From: Tenebrio molitor
Taxonomy: Eukaryota; Arthropoda; Insecta; Coleoptera; Tenebrionidae
Length of the DNA: 64,000 nt
Assembly (NCBI RefSeq): GCF_963966145.1
Contig: NC_091049.1
Coordinates: 28,272,001-28,336,000, forward strand
Direction: 5' to 3'
Part shown: positions 45,320-56,156 of the stretch, piece by piece
Position numbering within the stretch: the stretch's first letter is position 1
Layout of the letters: each line of letters begins with the position of its first letter
Position numbers and translations under genes: made by a program
Notes under the pieces: generated by a model
What the model saw: the letters and a program-made list of their open reading frames with translations, nothing else
Databases searched by the model: none
Told to the model about the DNA's origin: nothing

Positions 45320-46150
45320 GATTAAAAGAAGAGGAGGTAGAGAAGATGGCGGTAAAACTGAAAGGATTAATTGAGAAAGCAACGACAACAATGAGATAAT
45401 AGTCAATGGAGCAAAACAGATACGAAGGAAAAATGAGTGGTAGGACAAAGAATGTAAATAATTGAAGAAGGAAGCAGTAAAGGCGTTGAGAGAATGGAAG
45501 AGGACCAAAATCGATGGAAATTGGTTCCTAGAAGCGAAAAGAAGATACAGAGAGAGAGAGAGAGAGAGAGAGAAATGCAGAAAGATCAAGAAACAGAAGG
45601 AGGAGGGAGGACAACGAGATAAAGGAAATAAGAACAGAGAAGGAAGTATGGAAATGCATAAACTGTGAGAGAAAGAAAAATGAATCAGTGAGCGAGGAAA
45701 TAACAATGCAAATATGGGAAGAGTACTTTATGAAATTGCTGGAAGGGAGGAAGGAAGGAGGAAAGGCAGAAACAGAAATGAAGAAGAAGCAGAACGAGTG
45801 AGCGAGTTCAAGTACTTGGGCTACACCTTCAACGAAAGAGATGGTGAGGAAGGCAAACAATGTAGTGGGAGGTGTGTGTGGGGAATCGGAGAGAGAAAGT
45901 GAGGAGGTGATTTCAGGAGGAGAATGATGATGTTGGAGAGCATGGTATAGAGCGGCTGATGTACAGGGCAGAGATCTGGCGATAGAAGGAACAAGAGGAG
46001 GTAGAGACAGTGCAAGAAGAATATTTGAGATGAGTGCTAGGAGTGGACAGAGAAACGCCAGGTTACATAGAGAAAGAAGAGTATAAGAGGAATAGACTGA
46101 GAGTGAAAACGGGCAAGAGAAAGCCCGTAGAACAAATAAAGCATTTGTTG
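45320..46150 (+). mobile_element. LINE relic, linker and C-terminal parts
   Basis: Purine-rich plus-strand coding remnants: LKKEAVKALREWKRTKIDGNW, then KRRYRERE...CRKIKKQKEEG, an EEYFMKLLEG segment, and, after an internal deletion, EFKYLGYTFNERDGEEG followed by VWGIGERK. This order matches the linker between endonuclease and reverse transcriptase and the region after the reverse transcriptase of insect LINEs. The reverse transcriptase core is deleted and frames shift repeatedly. Confidence 0.7.
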
Positions 46151-46634
46151 TAAAAGACCATGTGGTCAACAATTTTGTTTAATGACGACTTCCTAGCTAA
46201 ATTTTTAGGAGAAATGTTATTTTTAGAGAAGAAACGAATTCCTAACTTCAACAGAAAAGGGACGAATTCCTAACTTAAACAGAAAAGGATTGAAACCTAT
46301 GATCATTTCTCATGAAAGTTCTTCTCTGAAGTTTGTTTAGTCGTTGTTGAAATAGAAGCAATACTATAAGTAGTAGAATGCTTTATTTGCCATACGGGCT
46401 TTCCGAATCCTGACTACAATTTCTTTACATATAAAACAGCAACTCCAAAAAAATACAGATAAATAGTTTTATTCCTATCCCCCACCCCTTTCCTTCTCTG
46501 TTCTTTCCCTCCCCTTCTCTTCCTCAAAGCTATTTCGAGACGATCCGACTCTCCTATTCTCCCTTCTTCTACTCTTTCCCATGCTGCTTCGTTCACTGTT
46601 CCGTCATCTATCACTGTTTCTCCCCTGCTACCTA

Positions 46635-46980
46635 CAGGGTGTTATTGAAAGTTGTGCAAATATTTTAACCACGAGCTACTGGCTTCATGTAGAACTTGGA
46701 AAAAATATCTAAAAAATTCTATATCAAAAAATAAATTGACATTTATTTTTTGAGCTACAATTTTTTTAATTGCTTTTAGTCTTCTACGTTGTCAAACAAC
46801 CTTGCAGGTAAAATTTCGCCACATTTTAAAAATACACCTTGTATATCATATTTTATAAAACGTACACCAATGCGGTTTCCTTGTTTTAAAGCATATTTCC
46901 TATAGGTTACTTCGCATTGGCGTACATTTTATAAAAGATGATATACAGGTGTATTTTTAAAATGTGCCGATAACACCCTG
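46635..46980. mobile_element. MITE with 11-bp terminal inverted repeats
   Basis: Termini CAGGGTGTTAT (46635-46645) and ATAACACCCTG (46970-46980) are exact reverse complements. The element lies in the LINE relic and contains an internal hairpin at 46820-46966. A TA precedes the left end; the right flank is CATA, so the target duplication is uncertain. Confidence 0.75.
46820..46966. repeat. Internal hairpin of the MITE, arms of about 54 bp
   Basis: Left arm 46820-46875 (CACATTTTAAAAATACACC...) and right arm 46913-46966 are imperfect reverse complements, with a loop of about 37 nt. Confidence 0.75.
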
Positions 46981-48439
46981 CATATAGGTTCATTCCCGAT
47001 CTTCGTCCCCTTGTTTGTTTTCGTTCATTATCTCCCATCCATTTTCTTCGATCCATTCCATCAGTCTCTTCCCCTCTGCATTCTCCACCTTGTCTTTGGA
47101 TTTTCTTTTGCCATCCCCTTCTCCCCTTCCCAATTTCTTGCTCCTCTTTCTCCTATTCTCCCGTTGAAGTCCCCTGCCATGAGCATAAATTCTTCCCTGC
47201 TTTTTTTTATTGCGTCTTCGATACGTCTTCTTGTTGTCTTCATCTCTTTACTGTATATTGTCATTATTTTCCACCATTTATTGCCTATATGGCTTTTATT
47301 TCGATGCATCCTCCTTTCTTGTCTCCAATTTCACCCCTGTTATCATTCCTCCGGTAGCTTTTACCTTTTTCTTTTCTCTTTATGCCCCTTGACCTCCCAT
47401 TTGTATTCTTTCGGTAACGACTTTCCCCTTTGTGCGTACATTTTTATTACCTTTTCTCGCCGGTGCGTCATTTCTTCTTCTCTGCTTCTTCTAAAAATGT
47501 TTCTTCCGTTTCTCCTCTCTCTCATTCCATGTAAACCATTCCCCGTTTATCTGTATCTTCCTGTATCCTATTTTCACCTTTTTTCCTCTATCTCTCTCTT
47601 CTCTAGCCACCTCTCTTAACTTCTTTTGTTTTCCTTTCTTCGTTTGTCAAATCGTCATCTATATACATACTCTCATCCTTTCCTTCCTTCAACTTACTCT
47701 TATTTAGCATAATCTTCTTCTTCTGCTACCACCTTTCTATTTTTTCCAGCATTATCTTATCTTTATTTATTTTAAATGTTTACCTTACGTTTACTTTCAC
47801 CCCTATCTCTTTTTCTAATTCATTCTTCCACCTCCCTTTCTGTATTTCCTCTTATTCCACCTATTCCGGTAATTATAACATTATTCTTCCTCTCCTTCTT
47901 TTTTCCTTGTTCCATCTTTCCTCTATAATTTTCATCCTTTTCATCCAATCTGCCTTCTCCGTCTGCCATTTTTCTTCTCTTCCACTCATCTTCTCTCTCC
48001 CTGCCGCTACTTTTTTAGTACTTTGTTCTCCTCTCTTATTTTCATTTCCTTGCTTTTATTTCCTTCTTCGCTTCTACTTGGGGATCTTCCCGTTCTGGAA
48101 TTCTTTCTGAATACGTTCGTGCCTTCTTCAGACGTCCTACCCTCTTCCCTTTCTCTCTTGCTGCTTTCTTTCCTTACTTTCCGCGATTTCGTCATACCCT
48201 TTCTCTCTCTTACCCGCTGCCTTCTGCTTATCACCTCTCACTCACTCGTCGCTCTTTACGTTAGTAATCTCTGCACTTTTTTTTCCTAAACACGTCTGCT
48301 CACTATCCCTGCCAGACCAGGAAACAATACCATAAAAATTTAATTTTTTTTGGCTTATTCAATAACGAAGAATAAAACAACCAAAAATAAAATATCTGTT
48401 TCAGTTTACATTTTAGTCAAAAAGTTAGAATTTTATAAA

Positions 48440-48616
48440 GAAGGAATAACAAAAATTACGTAGGTATTATTAATTATTTTGCCCAGTTCCATGCCGGCGA
48501 TACTTCTGGAGACATTTGAAATGTCGATGTGGTCAATGTATCGTCGTACCACCCCTAAAGTATCCCTCACGGGGAGGACCATGACACCCACGATAGCTGA
48601 CAGTGCTTTCATGACG
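48440..48616 (-). other. Candidate orphan coding exon
   Basis: A GC-richer stretch in AT-rich surroundings. From an ATG at 48612 the minus strand reads MKALSAIVGVMVLPVRDTLG and on to a stop, about 59 residues. An acceptor-like CTAGACAG precedes it near 48640. I do not recognise the product. It could be the last exon of a gene lying beyond the transporter or a retro-copied fragment. Confidence 0.25.
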
Positions 48617-48831
48617 CATCGTCGAGGAATACAAGAATCTGTCTAGATGTTAAACGCGTTACACCATTTAGCTTCTCATGGCAATCTATTTACTCCTGAA
48701 AATGACACCGCCTTGACAAAACTCTTGCTCTTGTTTTGCATTTTGGGTGGCTGTGAAGATTTGATTGACGTGGAACTACTTCGGCTGTCAAAGTATCAAA
48801 ATGTAAACATTTGTTTCGGTTTAGTGCCACA

Positions 48832-50595
48832 ATGGAGTCTGAGGGCGCCCCAGCGAGACGTAAGTTAACCTGTCCAGCACGCCACACCTAACCACCAAGT
48901 AGATTTTCTTATTCCGCGACGCTACGTAGTGGTAATAATGCTATGCTTTGTGGCTGTAAGCGCTGTCATCACTCGAGATTGTACGCTAATAGCAGCTCAG
49001 TATTTCGTCGACGATATGTTCGCAAACGTTACAAAGGACAACCGAACCGACGGCGATTGCATGCACCTGAACGATACGAGACGACCGGTGTTCGCGTTTA
49101 AAGTAACGTACCTCGCAGCTCAAAAATCTCCCTTTTGTGACATCAGCTTTCCAGAAGATCAACATGAAAAGGTACCACTGGAACAAGAAGAATTATATCG
49201 ACCTCAACACGTTCTTCTATCTGGGCTACGGATTGTCCCATCTGCCGTCGGGTATCGTGAGCGACAAATACGGAGCAAAGCACGTCATAGAGGCTGCTCT
49301 TGTGTCGATGGCTCTCACCAGCATGTTCACGCCTTTTCTTATAGTCCAAACTCACGGCAGTCCAACCGTTGTCACAATCATTAGATTCTTCTTGGGGTTG
49401 TGCGAAGGAACGTTGATGCCTGGTGCGGTCTCCATGATAGCTCATTGGGTGCCCAGAAGAGAAAGAGCAACTTTAACGACCATCGGCGGCTGTGGCGTGA
49501 ATATAGGCGTTTTAATCAGTCAGGGAGCCACCGAGATCATAATGATGAAAAGTAGCGACTGGACTTTGCCCTTTTACCTCTACGGAGGTGTTACCCTCGG
49601 CTTGTTGCTGCTTTGGCACTTGCTCGTCTATTCCAACCCCCACCGGGACCCTCACATCAACCCCGTCGAGCGATTCTACCTCGACACGGAAATGAGTGAG
49701 TCACGTGTTCGTCTCCCGTCCAGTTTTCATCAAACCTTGCAGGCGCGATCGTCGATCACAAGAACAAGAACATACCGATCTGTCGGATTCTATGCACGCT
49801 GGACGTGTGGTCCTTGTCTGTGATCATCGGAGCATACATCTTGATGTATGTGTATCTGATCGGCCATCTGCGGGTGTACCTGAGCGACGTGTTGAAGCTG
49901 CACATCGGCGACCGCGGAATCTGGACGGCCATACCGTTTGGAGTCATGATAGTCACAGGATTTGTAATGGCAATTATCTCTGACTGGGCCGTCAACAGTG
50001 GTCTGGTCAACGTGGTCATGATGAGAAAGGTTTGCACGAATATAGGTAAGGTGGAACGCGGGGTCCTAGAGACCACCCATCCAAATGTTGACCGCGTCCA
50101 ACGTTGCTCGACCTCTCAGAACGCGTGACAAACTCTGTAATAATTTTTTTGCAGGATGCATGGGACCCGCCGTCTACACGTTGGCAGCTTCGTACGCAGG
50201 ATGTAACAGGCATCTCTCCGTAGTAATGTTCATAATAGCGACGGCTCTGATGGGCTCTTCGCTGGCGGGATTCAGACTGATCATATTGGAAATCTCTCCG
50301 AACTACTCCGGCAGTGTTGGAGCTTTTTGTAACAGCATCGGCATTATTCTGGCCTCGTTTACCCCGAAATTCGTCGCCTGGGTTGTGCCAAATGTAACGC
50401 GTAAGAAATGATTGTGGACTCTTGAACAACCAATTCAATTTGTAGGGACGTCTGTCGGAATACGTACAGCTCCACTGGTACTTTTTGGTTGTGGTCACCA
50501 TTGCAAATTTTTTCTTTGTGGTGGTTTGCGACGGCAATTTAAAATCCTGGAATCAGCCACGTCGATCAAATAAACCTGTAACAGAACGTAGTTGA
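48832..50595 (+). CDS. SLC17-type major facilitator transporter, six exons, 486 aa
   Basis: Predicted anion/phosphate or sialin-like carrier of the major facilitator superfamily, 12 transmembrane helices. Exons: 48832..48859, 48903..49102, 49155..49695, 49743..50045, 50155..50393, 50446..50595; phases agree throughout. Start MESEGAPAR; TM1 RRYVVVIMLCFVAVSAVI. An extracellular loop with NVT and NDT glycosylation sites precedes TM2. Then GYGLSHLPSGIVSDKYGAKH (the MFS G-x-x-x-D-(R/K)-x-G signature), FFLGLCEGTLMPGAVSMIAHWVPRRERA, and CRILCTLDVWSLSVIIGAYIL. Two introns use GTAACG donors. Length is typical of the family. Whether it is expressed with the receptors is unknown. Confidence 0.85.
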
Positions 50596-50739
50596 AACCT
50601 ACCATGCTATTTTACTTCCTACTTTAAATATGTCAAACGTTGCAGCTACTCCAATCTGGAGTAAAATTATTTCTTTGGTATTTGGTATTTGATTTACAGG
50701 TAGCGATCTTAGTGGGACGTAGGTGAATCATGGTCAAGA

Positions 50740-51420
50740 AAAACCCATCACTATCTCTCCACGAAGGTGGAAGGACAAAGTCCATTTGTGTTGATTCTAC
50801 TTTCGACGGCAAGACTGGTGACGATAGCTGCTTCTATCAGCACCAAACAAACTAGAGTTGTCTTCTCTCTGGAAGATGTCCACCACGCTGTGAAGAAGAC
50901 CACAAGAGATGCTACCATTCTTTGGCCAACTCCTAACCCCACTGGTCCTATTTTCACGACTGAAACTTTACCTCCGAATTTGTTGATTAACGCAGGTGTC
51001 AATATTGTGCTTACGGTTCCCAGCAAAAGTGAAATCCCTATGAGCAATTTTGCTTCGTCTTTGTCGATCACGATGCCTCCAGCAAGGTGGGCCAAACTGT
51101 ACAAGTTCCACTTGTACTTTTTCACATAGAAGATCTGGAAACTCCATGTTACAAAGAGAGCTTGTTCAAACGTGACAGGTGATGCCTACTTTGTAGGGCA
51201 CATCTGCCAAGACTGCTTCCCCAAGGGTCTTGTCAATTTTGGAGTCGCTCATGTAACTGGTTCCATTTAACGATCTGGTATTGACAATGAATGGCATTAT
51301 GACGTCTAAGCTGTCTCGTGTGGCATAGACAAAACTTGCCAGCAACATTACATGGCACCATGGAGTAATGAAAGCTATGTGGGGGTTAGGTGCGTTTGAT
51401 TGAAGAGGCCAACTTACGTT
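50740..51420 (-). pseudogene. Decayed SLC17-type transporter relic
   Basis: Minus strand. 51125-50751 reads KYKWNLYSLAHLAGGIVIDK and then LLIGISLLLGTVSTILTPA, matching the TM2-TM4 region of the neighbouring transporter (HLPSGIVSDKYGAK). 51440-51200 has a TM1-like PWCHVMLLASFVYATRDSLD. Splice sites and the C-terminal half are not found and the MFS signature is degenerate. It is an inverted paralogue of the gene at 48832-50595. Confidence 0.65.
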
Positions 51421-51601
51421 TTGGTCGATGGTTTGGGCTATTTTCGAATTCCATAGATGAGGACGGTTAGTGACACTTTTAAATTTTGACATTTTGGAAG
51501 ACTTACAGTGCCGTTCAAATTTCCATAGCAACACGATTGTTTTTGAAACAGGGTGATGCAATTTTTTTCATAGCAAAAATTTAAGAAACGATGAAGAAAA
51601 A

Positions 51602-52078
51602 TCATATAAAGAAGATGAAGTACTCCACGCAGTAGAGCTTTAGGAAAGTGACACCAATAAAGTAGATCCAAACGGGACACAAGAACCTTGTCACCGTCCA
51701 AAGTACCAGATGCGAGATTATGAACGTCAGATATGGAGATCTTTCGTTGACTTGGTGGTACCCGACATTTTCCAGATTCTTGATCAGGGTTGTCCATTTG
51801 CGTTGCTTAAACATGCTGATGATGATTATGGTGTAGAAGTTGTGGACGTGCAAGTCTAGATCTAGCAGTACCCTCAGTACAAACTGCATCGTAGACAAAT
51901 TTGCATAATGCGATGTTCTGTTGGAAAAAGTTGCTATTCCACCAATCATGTACAAGAGAAATAGTAAAAGTGGGTACAATCTTGGGAAACAATTTGGTGT
52001 TGCGTTCTCATTCGAGAAAGGAATCAGAGCTAGAGGTTCTCCAACCAAAGAAATCAGTTTGAACACTTTCAGATCCAT
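51602..52078 (-). pseudogene. L26, truncated subfamily B Gr
   Basis: Minus-strand exon 1 from MDLKVFKLISLVGEPLALIP (ATG at 52078) through TM3 (SHLVLWTVTRFLCPVWIYFIG), clearly L12-like, then it ends at KLYCVEYF-IFFI with a stop. TM4-TM7 and exon 2 are missing. An in-frame extension upstream (45 codons) is probably fortuitous. Divergent from L27, mirroring L12/L13. Confidence 0.85.
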
Positions 52079-53084
52079 ACCTTTCGGTTTGTCATTCTTG
52101 AGTGAACTTTTCGTCAATAATAGAACTTTCTCGTTTAGATTTAACATAAATTTGTTGTGATTCAATATTGTTTGTCGAGGAGTAGGTAATTGAGCAAGTG
52201 GAAAACATTCCACAGTTGTGGCATAAAAATGGTCATAATTTTGAAGAATGGAAATGAAGACATGGAAAAATTATTGAATGAAATTAAACTAAATAGGATA
52301 ATTTTGTAATTACGAAGAAACCATTTGTTGACAATGTGCTCAATCTGTTAGAGCGGAAATTTCGTATTTAACAACGACACAATCGAATCAATTTGATCAT
52401 ATTTTCCTCTTATTGTAATAGATAGCGTTGAAACACAAGTCATCATAATCATCATCACAATCAACTAATTGTTGTATATTTGAGAGTTATTGTATGCTTT
52501 ATATAAAAAGAACAGAGTTATTATAAATCTTTCTAAATCATACTTGACGTTGAAAACCACAAGAATTTTGAATGTGCTGCTAGCCTCGTAACATGATAGA
52601 CTAGTATCGCAGATAGATGGAGGTACTGGCGGTGGTTTTTGGCGCTGGGAATCTGTCAACTGTCATGTAAGAATGTATGTGTATAAAGCGGCACATCAAA
52701 AATTAATCGCCCAGCCATCTACGATGCTAGAAACATTTATAATGACCCTGTATTTGTGACATCACGCTGTGATCCCACTAAAGAAGAGATTGTAGACAGA
52801 TATTTTGTTGTTTCCTATGCTTTTTGAGATAAATAATAATTAAAAAATAACTCCCCTCCATTGGAAAAGATTTGTCAGTTGTGACATAAATAAGGTCACA
52901 ATTTTAAATCCAAAAACCTAGAAAAATCCATGAGGGAAATAATAATTAATTGATGAATTATGTGGAAGACATCAAATAAATTTGTTGACACGTTCCTTCC
53001 GTTCAATCGGTAATTTCCTGTGCAACGAAACGATCGAATACATTTTATTTCAATCAAGAGTCAAGTAGCTGGTGATTTGGACAG
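52079..53084. other. L26/L27 divergent region with a MITE
   Basis: Shares short blocks with the L12/L13 intergenic region (GGAAAACATTCC, CAGTTGTGACATAAA). A MITE lies at 52601-52730. No gene seen. Confidence 0.4.
52601..52730. mobile_element. MITE of about 130 bp, family CTAGTATCGCAGATAGATGG
   Basis: Left end CTAGTATCGCAGATAGATGG and right end CCATCTACGATGCTAG are imperfect inverted repeats. A second, interrupted copy is at 55035-55770, and comparing the two shows what was inserted into the latter. Confidence 0.65.
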
Positions 53085-54196
53085 ATGGATCTCGAAGTAA
53101 TCGCCACCATTTTCACATTTGGCAAGTTTCTAGCGCTGACTCCGTCGTCGATGAACAACCACAATCCGCACTGTTTGCAAAAACTTTACGAAATCTGCGT
53201 GTACCTCTTGCAAGTGACAGGTTTCTTCACAAATATTTACGCCAGCTGTGTGGTGTATCAGAACTTGGCATCTATACAGCTCGTGTTAGCAATTTTGACC
53301 GATTTGATTCACTTCTCCTACGTGTTCTACATTTTGATAGTGATGATGCGACTGAGAAGGAGTTGCTGGTTCCGACTTATCAAGAGTCTCGCTGCTGTCC
53401 AGTCTGCACCGAAGACTATTCCACTCAAGTTAATTTTCATTGCGTCACAACTGGTTTATTACTGTTTGACTGCTTTCGGAGCTTACGCCGATATTGACCG
53501 CGCCAGTCTTACTGTAACCGCATTCAACATGGGCGTGTTTTACCATTTCTACGCCATGTTCTTCTACTTGGTTTGCGGATCAATTCTTCTCATCTTGTTG
53601 CATTCGCGGTACCAGGGTGTCAGTGAGAGTCTCTCACAACTGTTGGAAGGCAGGAGCCAACTCCACTCAAAGCACATTGTCGAAATTCTGAAAAAAATCA
53701 AAAAGAGCGTTTTAACGTTGAAGGAGGGCGTGGAGGTCTTCAACCACATCTTCGGATGGAGCATTCTCTTCACCATTTTTAGTTGTGTAAATAGAACACT
53801 AGTTTACATTGACGTGGTCATCAAACATAGTGATTTATGGCTGGGTCCTCACGTGCTAGTTCTCTACCACGATGTTTTCCGTATTCTGACTTCATGGGTA
53901 AGGCAGTTCCCATGTCCGTTTTGCACCATCACACCGTTATAATTCCAGGTTGGATTTTTCTCTGCGACTCCATTTTGAAGAAGTGCGACGAGATTTTGGC
54001 GAATGCTTATCGGTTGGAAGGCCATTTGACCTCTTACGGGAACGAAGAAATTCAAGTTTTTATCGATGTTGTGATACACAATCGCCCACAATTTACAGCC
54101 GCCAGATTTTTTTGCATCGACAGATCGACCCTCTTCAGGGTGCTCAATGCTTTGACCACATTTCTCCTCGTCATAATCCAGTTCAAGGAAATGTGA
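53085..54196 (+). pseudogene. L27, L13-type Gr with a frame break at the splice acceptor
   Basis: Exon 1 53085..53897 (271 codons) reads perfectly: MDLEVIATIFTFGKFLALTPSS, VMMRLRRSCWFRLIKSLAAV, FNHIFGWSILFTIFSCV. Donor GTAAGG. The only good acceptor, TTCCAG, ends at 53948, but exon 2 (53949..54196) is then out of frame. Relative to L13 about 13 nt between acceptor and 'LCDSILKKCDEILA' are missing. The remainder of exon 2 is intact to ARFFCIDRSTLFRVLNALTTFLLVIIQFKEM. Spliced as drawn it stops after ten codons. A young pseudogene, an unusual acceptor or an assembly error. Confidence 0.8.
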
Positions 54197-54279
54197 AGCA
54201 TTCTTGCTTTATAGTTTTGTGATTTAGTTCTAGAATCAAGGCAAAAATTCCCTCTACTATTATTTCTTTTCCCTCCACC

Positions 54280-54960
54280 AACAGGCGGCACGGCAATTTT
54301 GCCGGAGGACATACACTATTACGGATATTGCGCTATCAATTAATAGCGCAGTGCTAATCAACATAATTACCGGCGTCTCGCCTCCACATTTTGACTTTGT
54401 TGCGTTTTTATATTATGTTCTGTGTGAATGTTAAGGAACGATATGACATGAGTATAATAATATACCTTTTTGAATTTCAACTACCCTAAATTCCCTAAAT
54501 CCAGAATTTTTAAATTTTTAAAAAGATTTTGCGGTACTATTCCCGTTGCTGAAACTATAAGTGGTAAATTCGAATTTTTTTCTAAACATCAAAAATTTCT
54601 CATAGCAACGGAGAGCTCTAAATATTTATTAATTTTTGTGTAATAGGTATGTCTGTGTTAAATTATGTGAATTTGGAACAGCTATATCTAAAAGATATGC
54701 TTGCTTGTGTTGTTTATTTAAAACAATAATGTCTGGTCTGTTATACTTAATATGAATGTCAGTTAAAACTGTGCGATCAAAATATAATTTGTAATTGTCA
54801 TTTTCCAAACAACTTTCTGGTTTATAAATGTAATGTGGTTGTGTATTCTTTAATAAATTGAATTTAACAGCTAAATTCATGTGTATAATTTTAGCGAATA
54901 ATTTATGACGTTTCTTATATTCGCTTTGAGCCAAAACGGTGCAAGAATATTATTATTTAT
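54280..54960 (-). mobile_element. LINE 3' fragment, second copy
   Basis: Minus-strand. From 54934 it reads MAQSEYKKRHKLFAKIIHMN, YKPESCLENDNYKLYFDRTV, RPDIIVLNKQHKQAYLLDIA and VPNSHN, then the 3' terminal 140 nt to 54290. Truncated 5' at about 54945 with an ATT-rich stretch. Same family as 39160-40095. Confidence 0.75.
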
Positions 54961-55076
54961 TATTTATTATTATTTATAACGGCAATTAAATGTTAACTCT
55001 TCGGGTAATTTCATGTCTTGCTCATCTGGTCATTCTAGTATCGCAGATAGATGGCGATATTGGTGGTAGTTTTCTA

Positions 55077-55303
55077 GGTTGGTAGGACTGGCTAATTTAT
55101 ATAGTAGGTTGCCTCGTAGGAAATTGGGGGGCGAGGGGAAAAGTAACTCGTGACGGAAAATCAACCCAGAAATTTTGAGTGTACGAATAGAACCCAAGGT
55201 TTATAAGTTCCGTGGGGTTTATTGAGAAGTTATTGGGTTTCATTCTAGTGTTTTAAATGGCAACGAGGCAACCTACTATACAAATTAGTCAGTTCTACCA
55301 ACC
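55077..55303. mobile_element. Nested MITE with 41-bp terminal inverted repeats
   Basis: Terminal repeats 55077-55117 and 55263-55303 (outer GGTTGGTAG, inner TAGTAGGTTGCCTCGT) match in all but about four positions. Flanks TTGGTGGTAGTTTT and TTGGTGGTTTTTA suggest a long target duplication. Confidence 0.75.
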
Positions 55304-55440
55304 TTGGTGGTTTTTACCGAGGGAAATCTGTCAGCAGTCATGTATAAACCATTCAAGATTATTTCAAATTCGGACTGTCTATGAAAATCTGACATTTTAG
55401 TTGGCAGTATTGTGATTTGTCTTAATAAATCTATTTTAGG

Positions 55441-55734
55441 TTATAATTCAACCGAACACTGCTCCCAAGTTGTTACATTTTTTAAATAATTGAACGCATT
55501 AGGAACAATAATGGTAAAATTGTAATTGAAATGAAACATACATATTTGTAGGGCAGTTCTGGGTAAATTCTTATTAACTAAATTAATGACGGAATTGACA
55601 ACAATGCGAATATTTAAAAACGAAACGTCATATGACAGGACCTGACGCCAATCTAACAAAAAAATATCGCGGCCTCCTGCGTGTTTAAAATAATCGTGAA
55701 CGGCATATAAGAATGAACGTATATAAAGGGTCAC
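55441..55734 (-). other. Open frame with weak lipase-like character
   Basis: A 97-codon minus-strand frame with YFKHAGGRDIFLLDWRQVLS, then NIRIVVNSVINLVNKNL. The 'NVI.VDW...N.R.VG..I...' layout recalls an exon of animal pancreatic-type lipases, but the catalytic GHSLG region is absent. It may be a captured gene fragment within repeat DNA or chance. Confidence 0.25.
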
Positions 55735-56156
55735 ATCTTAAAGTAATCGCCCAGCTAACTACGACGCTAGAAACCTTTTAGTTAATAACTCTGGACTGGC
55801 CATGACGTCACGCTTATAAATCATCTCATTTGTCATTTTTGACATTTGACACACCTTGACAGCGTTTAACCTCAGTTATATTTATCCTCAAAAGACAACG
55901 TCCATCACACAATTTTTTGAAATGTACACAATAAAGTGGACGGATAGTAAATACAAATTCAAGGGATTTTTCTTATTTCCATTTTGCCAATTTGTTCTCT
56001 TCTACAAAGTGAGTTGGAACAAAAAGAAGAGTATTGGACACAGCACAAGATTTTATTTTTTACAAGAAGGTTGACATTAAATTTTTTACAAACTGGATTG
56101 GAACAAATTTGTTTCGATTTGTCGTCAGTTTACAAAAAAAAAACTTTTTGTGACAC

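Larger units (their letters stand above)
46420..48290 (-). mobile_element. LINE relic, 5' part with APE-type endonuclease
   Basis: Minus-strand, purine-rich. Near 47309-47061 it reads WWKIMTIYSKEMKTTRRRIE and then MLMAGDFNGRIGERG, the conserved GDFN motif of apurinic-type LINE endonucleases. 48234-48007 is a basic, charged stretch fitting a gag-like ORF1 or the N-terminus. 46614-46414 continues the linker. A MITE interrupts at 46635-46980. It faces the C-terminal half at 45320, so the two belong to different copies or an inverted rearrangement. Confidence 0.65.
55035..55770. mobile_element. Second copy of the 52601 MITE, enlarged by nested insertions
   Basis: Ends CTAGTATCGCAGATAGATGG (55035) and GACGCTAG (55770) match 52601-52730. 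Between them are a second MITE (55077-55303) and about 350 nt of other DNA (55345-55700). Confidence 0.6.

Noticed and set aside
45528..46172. A 214-codon Ser/Leu/Phe-rich minus-strand frame
   Set aside because: Mirror image of purine-rich LINE codons on the plus strand; its pyrimidine-tract composition explains the lack of stops.
47011..47619. A 202-codon hydrophobic plus-strand frame that mimics a membrane protein
   Set aside because: Antisense of the purine-rich LINE endonuclease region, which carries the recognisable GDFN motif on the other strand.
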